Assembly: GCF_000455365.1 (NCBI RefSeq)
Contig: NZ_HG315685.1
Span: 175,514 to 239,513 of the forward strand
Origin: Halopiger djelfimassiliensis
GTDB taxonomy: Archaea; Halobacteriota; Halobacteria; Halobacteriales; Natrialbaceae
DNA length: 64,000 nt
Reading direction: 5' to 3'
Shown piece after piece: positions 59,791 to 64,000 of the stretch; within the stretch, counting starts at the first letter, position 1, and every line of letters begins with the position of its first letter. The notes beneath the pieces were generated by a model that saw only the letters and a list, made by a program, of their open reading frames with translations, did not search any database and was not told the origin of the DNA. Both the position numbers and the translations under genes were made by a program.

Positions 59791-60426
59791 CCACTTCAAG
59801 CACCAAGTCCGTAACGCGTCCCTCGCTGTATTTCGGTGAGGGGAGCGAGCCGAGTGCGCACGTGTAGTGAGTGTATATTCACTTATATTAGTATGAAAGA
59901 AACCTGTCTGTCGTGCTGCATGCAACCTCTATATTCAGCAGGCGACTTTTACCATATTTTGGATGAATCGATACTCACTTCGGTACTACTTGACCACTAC
60001 CTCGTTTCGTGAGCTTCAAGTGGAGATTCACTATGCGGAGGTGGGGCAGGGGCGCTGTAATTTTTTGCGCTGTCGCATTGGCGACACCTACTGGCTCATC
60101 CACTCAACAGTCCACCACCTACTATAGCCACTCGCAGACACAACGTCTCGAGTGGACCCGTTCACAGATCCTACACAGTCACACCGTCGGCGAACTCCAT
60201 TTCCTTCGCCGCTCGTTCGTATTCGTGGTCGCCGAACGCGAGCGCGACCCTCCCGCAAACAAGGAGTCCGTCGAACACGTAATCCGGGAGCCGAACCACA
60301 AACTGGGGTCGTCGTGACGCCACCGCCACGGACCCGAGTACAGCACCAGATTACTGACTACCCAAACACACCAGTAGCGAAGAACCCAGAATAGCAACTC
60401 TCGCACAGCATCGTCCACGAAAGACG
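59791..60426. other. Decayed or sparsely coding stretch
   Basis: The left half is AT-rich and holds a possible 39-residue plus-strand frame (59893-60012, MKETCLSCCMQPLYSAGDFY...) with two CxxC-like groups, weakly supported. The right half returns to high GC. On the minus strand 60171-60329 reads RRPQFVVRLPDYVFDGLLVC...GDHEYERAAKEMEFADG and stops, with strongly GC-biased third positions and a possible GTG start at 60327-60329. It looks like a gene tail. I cannot name either. Confidence 0.4.
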
Positions 60427-60996
60427 TCACTCGAGCAGCTCCCGAAGCCGCATCACGTACGGACTGTTATCCCAGCTACGGTGAGCGCCGATCGTCGTCA
60501 ACAGATCTCGAGCTGCACCACCATTCAGATGGCCGTTCCGAGCGTACTCGCAGATGAGCCGCGGCGTCGGGACGATACGTGGCCCCTGTAACACGGCGTG
60601 GATCACTGCGAAATTCGTCCCACCGAACTCGTCGGTCAGGAACCCGTCGACCTCGAGCGCGTTCGCGAGGACGATCCCATCGGTCTCACCGTCATCCAAC
60701 CCGAACGTGGGCCGTGAGTCCGACGTCTCGGCCCGTTCGTAGGGATCGAGCACCGTGTAGTGCTCCCGAGCGGCGAGGACGGTCGTCGCTGCAGCGCCGT
60801 GGATATCCTGGTACTGCGTGAGATCACGGAGTTCGTCGACGACCGTCGGCGGGACGAACACCTCACACGAGGTAAGCAGATACTGGAAGGGGTCCGGTGC
60901 CGCGCCAGTATCGTACGTCGCGTCGGCACGGGGCACAGCTAGACTCACCAGTGCGCTCGTGTCAGCGACGACGGTCCGGAGTTGTGGCCCGCTCAT
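60427..60996 (-). CDS. PIN-domain toxin of an RHH/PIN pair
   Basis: The 189-residue protein has the PIN acidic set: VVADTSALVSLAV (Asp at residue 11), FVPPTVVDELRDL (Glu), FGLDDGETDGIVLANAL (the D-D-G-E-x-D block) and GFLTDEFGGTNF (Asp). PIN proteins of toxin-antitoxin modules cleave RNA. Its start overlaps the stop of the RHH gene as ATGA. It is in the middle of a likely autoregulated operon. Length is larger than short VapCs but fits haloarchaeal versions. Confidence 0.82.
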   Translation of the reverse strand: MSGPQLRTVVADTSALVSLAVPRADATYDTGAAPDPFQYLLTSCEVFVPPTVVDELRDLTQYQDIHGAAATTVLAAREHYTVLDPYERAETSDSRPTFGLDDGETDGIVLANALEVDGFLTDEFGGTNFAVIHAVLQGPRIVPTPRLICEYARNGHLNGGAARDLLTTIGAHRSWDNSPYVMRLRELLE

Positions 60997-61361
60997 CGCT
61001 CGGCAGCATCGTCGGGGTCGACCGCGATCGCGTCGTCACCATAGATGTCGACGTCGCTGGGTGCGTCGAGATCGAGCGGTTCGTCGTCTAAATCCGCCTT
61101 GAGCAGTCGGAGCCTTTGGGCGGTTTCAGCGCCGACCAGTTGTTTGACCGTCTCGAACTCGAGTTGGTCGTCGTAGTACTTCGTCGCGACCAGCTCCTGA
61201 AACGTGTCGCTATCGGTGGTCTCTTCGAGGTAGTCGCGAATCGCCTCGACGAGCAGATCAGTTCGATCCGTGTCGAACAGTTCGGCGACTGCATCGAGAC
61301 GATCGACGAGGTACTCGGGTGACTGGAAATGCACTCGCCGAGGGTCGTCGCTTGCGCTCAT
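60993..61361 (-). CDS. RHH antitoxin
   Basis: The 122-residue protein begins MSASDDPRRVHFQSPEYLVD. A ribbon-helix-helix domain spans residues 8-50 (VHFQSPEYLVDRLDAVAELFDTDRTDLLVEAIRDYL), followed by a toxin-neutralising acidic tail (residues 55-122). The start ATG 61359-61361 is preferred over one 22 codons upstream because the promoter and operator lie between them. It is coupled to the PIN gene by a 4-nt overlap, the usual antitoxin-first order. Confidence 0.82.
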   Translation of the reverse strand: MSASDDPRRVHFQSPEYLVDRLDAVAELFDTDRTDLLVEAIRDYLEETTDSDTFQELVATKYYDDQLEFETVKQLVGAETAQRLRLLKADLDDEPLDLDAPSDVDIYGDDAIAVDPDDAAER

Positions 61362-61365
61362 GCTA

Positions 61366-61424
61366 TGTGCACGTTCTGCACACAGGTGAATAACCGTTTC
61401 GCCGAGTGTGCATAACTTACACAC
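61366..61424. promoter_or_regulatory. Two palindromes around the RHH/PIN promoter
   Basis: TGTGCA-CGTTC-TGCACA (61366-61382) is a perfect 6-bp inverted repeat directly before the antitoxin ATG. GTGTG-CATAACTTA-CACAC (61406-61424) is a second one 24 bp further up. A TATA element on the minus strand (ggttattc, around 61389-61396) lies between them. Binding of the antitoxin dimer to both would close the promoter, the common autoregulation of such modules. Confidence 0.65.
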
Positions 61425-61533
61425 CAATCAGGCCCCGACCTTGTCCTGAAGTCGCCGTACAGGAAAGGTGCGCGGAGGAGTAGGTGGTGGGAACGTTGGT
61501 ACGGTTGCACCGAAAACCGGTGAGCGATCTCTC

Positions 61534-62820
61534 TCAGGCCTGCTCGATCGCCCGGTCGAGGTCGGCAATCACGTCGTCGACGTCTTCGATGCCGACCGAG
61601 AGGCGCACGAGGTCGTCGGTGACGCCGCTTGCGAGTTTCTCCTCTTCGGTGAGTTGCTGGTGGGTCGTGCTCGCGGGGTGGATGATCAGCGTCTTCGCGT
61701 CGCCGACGTTCGCCAGCAGGCTCGCCAGATCGACCTCGTTACAGACCGTCTCGGCGGCGTCGTATCCGCCCTCGAGTCCGAACGTAATCATGCCGCCGTA
61801 CCCGCCATCGAGGTACTCGCTTGCTTCGGCGTGGGTTTCGTGGCTCTCGAGGCCGGGGTAGTTGACCCACTCGACGGCCGGGTGGTCCTCGAGGTACTCC
61901 GCGACGGCCATCGCGTTCTCGCAGTGTTTCTCCATCCGCAGGGGCAGCGACTCGAGTTTCTGGAGGGTGACCCAGGCGTCGAACGGCGACTGCTGGTTGC
62001 CAAGGTCGCGCAGGCCGCGTGTCCGTGCGGCGACGGAAAACGCCGCCTCGCCGAAGGTTTCGTAGAAATTGACGCCGTGATAGGCGGGGTTGGGTTCGGC
62101 GATCTCGGGATAGTCGCCCTCGTCCCACGGGAACGATCCGCCGTCGACGAGGACCCCGCCGACCGTCGATCCCGCGCCGTGGATCCACTTGGTCGTCGAG
62201 TTCCAGACCAGATCCGCCCCGTGCTCGAGCGGTCGGCACAGGTACGGCGTCGCGAAGGTGTTGTCGACGAACAGCGGCACGTCGTGGTCGTGGGCGATGT
62301 CGGCGATACGCTCGATGTCCGGCGTGACGAGCGCGGGGTTGCCGATCGTCTCGAGGTGGACGAACGCGGTGTCGTCGTCGATGGCCTCGGCGTAGGCCTC
62401 GTAGTCGAGCGTGTCGACGAATTTGGTCTCGATGCCGCGTTTCGCGACCGTGTGCGTGAGGTAGGTGTAGGTGCCGCCGTACAGCGACGACGAGGAGACG
62501 ATGTTGTCGCCGACGTCCGCGAGGATGAACGTCGCCAGATCGAACGCGGCCATCCCGGAGGCCGTCGCGAGCGCGCCGATCCCACCCTCGAGGGTCGCGA
62601 TGCGCTCCTCTAGCATCGCGTTGGTCGGGTTCATGATCCGAGAATAGATGTTTCCGGTCTCCTCTAACCCGAACAGGGCGGCCGCGTGATCCGTGTCATC
62701 GAACTCGTAGGACGTCGTCTGGTAGATCGGCGGCGCACGCGCACCCGTCGTCGGATCGGACGCCTGTCCGGCGTGGATGCTGTTCGTGGCGAACTCGTGG
62801 TCGTCTGAACTGTCTCCCAT
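61534..62820 (-). CDS. metY: O-acetylhomoserine sulfhydrylase-type PLP enzyme
   Basis: The 428-residue protein is a Cys/Met metabolism PLP enzyme: [81 protein letters not shown] and the PLP lysine in [11 protein letters not shown] (Lys211). This set and the length fit O-acetylhomoserine (thiol)-lyase, which makes homocysteine from sulfide. No metX gene is visible within the window. It is on the minus strand next to the RHH/PIN module. Confidence 0.93.
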   Translation of the reverse strand: MGDSSDDHEFATNSIHAGQASDPTTGARAPPIYQTTSYEFDDTDHAAALFGLEETGNIYSRIMNPTNAMLEERIATLEGGIGALATASGMAAFDLATFILADVGDNIVSSSSLYGGTYTYLTHTVAKRGIETKFVDTLDYEAYAEAIDDDTAFVHLETIGNPALVTPDIERIADIAHDHDVPLFVDNTFATPYLCRPLEHGADLVWNSTTKWIHGAGSTVGGVLVDGGSFPWDEGDYPEIAEPNPAYHGVNFYETFGEAAFSVAARTRGLRDLGNQQSPFDAWVTLQKLESLPLRMEKHCENAMAVAEYLEDHPAVEWVNYPGLESHETHAEASEYLDGGYGGMITFGLEGGYDAAETVCNEVDLASLLANVGDAKTLIIHPASTTHQQLTEEEKLASGVTDDLVRLSVGIEDVDDVIADLDRAIEQA

Positions 62821-62964
62821 ACCTACCCGTTATTCTCCACCAGTGTAAAGATGTCTGTAGAACATATTCGGGCCGGCTGATGGACCGACCACCGATCCGC
62901 GGAGCGTTCGGGGCTCGAGCCGGTCGGTCGGGGAGCAGTTCGCCGCGAAGGTCCGTCGTGGCCG

Positions 62965-63702
62965 TCAGCCCCGTCGCGCGAGCAACGCGGCCACGACCGC
63001 CGCGATCGCCGCGATCGTCGCTCCGGCGGTTCCGCCCGGCACCGAGTCCGTGGCGTCGGGGCCGGATTCCGGCTTCGCGTCGTCGTTTCCAGAGCCCGCG
63101 GACGGGCCGTCCGTACCGACGGTCAGCGTCCCCGTCTCGAACGCGGGTTCGACGGGGCTGCCGCCGTCCGCGTCGATCTGTGCGTCCGTGACGTGCAGCG
63201 TCGTCTCGCCGTCGTCGACGCCGGTCACGTCCACGGTCGCCAGCGTGACGTCCGCCGCGCCGGGAGTGATCTCGTCGTTGAGGTCGGCGGCCTCGACGGT
63301 TATCCGCCGGTCGTCGGCGCTCACGATGGGGTCGGTCGTCATCCCGAAGTGATCGGGATAGCTGGCGTTCGTGACGGTCCCGACGCCGTCCTCCTCGAGC
63401 GCGAGGGTGAGTTTGAACCCCGCGAGTCCGTCCGGAACGCCGGTGAGCGCGATGCGGTGTGTTCCGCTCGACTCGGGTTCGGTCGTGACGTCGGTGACGA
63501 CGAGCGTGGGGTCGTCCGCCGTCTCCGCTCCGCCCACAGCACCGACGTTGGCGACACCCGCGCCGGCGGCGATCGGAGCGAACGCGACGCCGGCGACGAG
63601 TCCGACGCCGACCACCAGCAGCGCCAGCCGGCAACGCGTTCGATCCCTCCATCTCGCGTTCGGCGTCGCCGGATCGGAGTGGTGGCTGCCCATCGGCCTC
63701 AC
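62965..63702 (-). CDS. Secreted cohesin-like-domain protein with C-terminal anchor
   Basis: The 245-residue protein has an N-terminal signal (CRLALLVVGVGLVAGVAFAPIAAGAGVA). A beta-rich domain with the cohesin-like pattern follows: VSGTH-like SSGTHRIALTGVPDGLAGFKLTLAL...DVTLATVDVTGVDDGETTLHVTDAQI. The end is a PGG-type linker and a helix (ATIAAIAAVVAALLARRG) like PGF-CTERM anchors. The start is GTG 63700-63702, overlapping the upstream stop as GTGA, or ATG 63691-63693. The preceding gene has dockerin-like repeats. The pair may bind each other at the surface. Confidence 0.7.
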   Translation of the reverse strand: MRPMGSHHSDPATPNARWRDRTRCRLALLVVGVGLVAGVAFAPIAAGAGVANVGAVGGAETADDPTLVVTDVTTEPESSGTHRIALTGVPDGLAGFKLTLALEEDGVGTVTNASYPDHFGMTTDPIVSADDRRITVEAADLNDEITPGAADVTLATVDVTGVDDGETTLHVTDAQIDADGGSPVEPAFETGTLTVGTDGPSAGSGNDDAKPESGPDATDSVPGGTAGATIAAIAAVVAALLARRG

Positions 63703-64000
63703 AGTTCGTCGTACAGCGCCACGACGTCGTCGTAGTCGATGCGGCCGTTGTCGTTGAAGTCGAACGCGTCCTCGTTCAACTGCACGGCGTCGTCTTCGAG
63801 GTGTTCGAACAGCACGACCACGTCGTCGTAGTCCAGGCGGCCGTTGCCGTTGACGTCCTCGAAGCGGCCGTCGTCGTCGGGGTCCGTGGGGGAGCCGACG
63901 CCGCCGCCCCCGCCGCCGACCGGCGGCGGACCGGTGACGACGACGCCGGGACGGGGCTGTGGCTCGAGTGCGGTTCCCGAATCGTCGTCCAGTGCATGGA
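63699..64000 (-). CDS. Dockerin-like EF-hand repeat protein (5' end outside window)
   Basis: About 100 C-terminal residues are visible. A Gly/Pro linker (VVTGPPPVGGGGGGVG) precedes two dockerin-type calcium loops: DDGRFEDVNGNGRLDYDDVV and FDFNDNGRIDYDDVVALYDE, ending at TGA 63699-63701. The D-x-N-x-(N/D)-G-x-(I/L)-D-x-x-D signature binds calcium and, in cellulosomes, a cohesin. The next gene encodes a cohesin-like domain and overlaps this stop. The N-terminal domain is cut off. Confidence 0.78.
   Translation of the reverse strand, partial: HALDDDSGTALEPQPRPGVVVTGPPPVGGGGGGVGSPTDPDDDGRFEDVNGNGRLDYDDVVVLFEHLEDDAVQLNEDAFDFNDNGRIDYDDVVALYDEL

Noticed and set aside
1-64000. CRISPR array or cas genes
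   Set aside because: I saw no set of regularly spaced repeats and no Cas protein motifs in the window.
1-64000. Ribosomal RNA genes or a replication origin
   Set aside because: No rRNA core sequence and no orc1/cdc6 gene or ORB repeat cluster was recognised.

Overview
The window is chromosomal DNA of a halophilic archaeon (class Halobacteria). Nearly all real genes are GC-rich with G or C in third codon positions and encode very acidic proteins. Secreted proteins carry twin-arginine signals, many with a lipobox. Many genes are leaderless, with a TATA element about 25-30 nt before the start. The gene set is haloarchaeal: RPA paralogues, a fused-dimer histone, azf-type glucose-6-phosphate dehydrogenase, small DUF families and an archaeal RNase P RNA. 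The order or genus cannot be fixed from sequence alone.

Left part (1-31 kb): mostly ordinary chromosome. A lipoate-ligase-like gene, an M23-like protein, a lipoprotein serpin and a thioesterase precede a complete nitrous-oxide-reduction operon (nosZ, a membrane protein, nosD, nosF, nosY, nosL; 4.58-11.22 kb), so the organism can probably reduce N2O. Three membrane or acidic microproteins lie convergent to it. Next come a nicotinamidase-like gene and a nicotinate phosphoribosyltransferase (NAD salvage) around an HExxH surface protein, AMMECR1, a Tat-secreted hydrolase, rnpB and small regulators. A chromatin and ssDNA block follows (rpa2-like, histone, histone deacetylase; then cca, tRNA-Asn, moaB, rpa3, rpap3). 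A carboxylesterase/ring-cleaving dioxygenase pair resembles bacterial quinone-detoxification operons. tRNA-His is followed by a duplicated copy of its own 3' end and a degraded stretch.

Middle (31-54 kb): a sugar ABC importer is split into two convergent units (binding protein plus small membrane protein against permease-permease-ATPase). After a universal stress protein comes an insertion-sequence graveyard (37.5-41 kb). It holds a frameshifted TnpB C-terminus, an N-terminally truncated TnpB with an intact right-end hairpin, and a tRNA-Phe whose 3' end is duplicated like an integrase attachment site. Ordinary genes follow: an ABC exporter, a cofactor cluster (creatininase/ArfB-like, MptD-like, azf), an M29 aminopeptidase, a queuosine-precursor transporter, cspA, a PadR regulator and a TrkA/AsnC potassium-control pair.

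Right part (54-64 kb): an accessory island. A coiled-coil gene inactivated at its 3' end lies downstream of an operon pairing an 88-residue protein with a compact stand-alone TnpB-like RuvC protein that keeps the D-E-D residues and zinc ribbon but has no N-terminal RNA/DNA-recognition part. An AT-richer segment then carries a phiH1-like winged-helix repressor and a two-gene operon (Panacea-like protein plus PIN-like nuclease), followed by an RHH/PIN toxin-antitoxin pair with palindromes around its promoter. The window closes with metY and the start of a cohesin-like/dockerin-like secreted pair. The most promising under-described systems are the RuvC operon and the Panacea-like/PIN-like operon.
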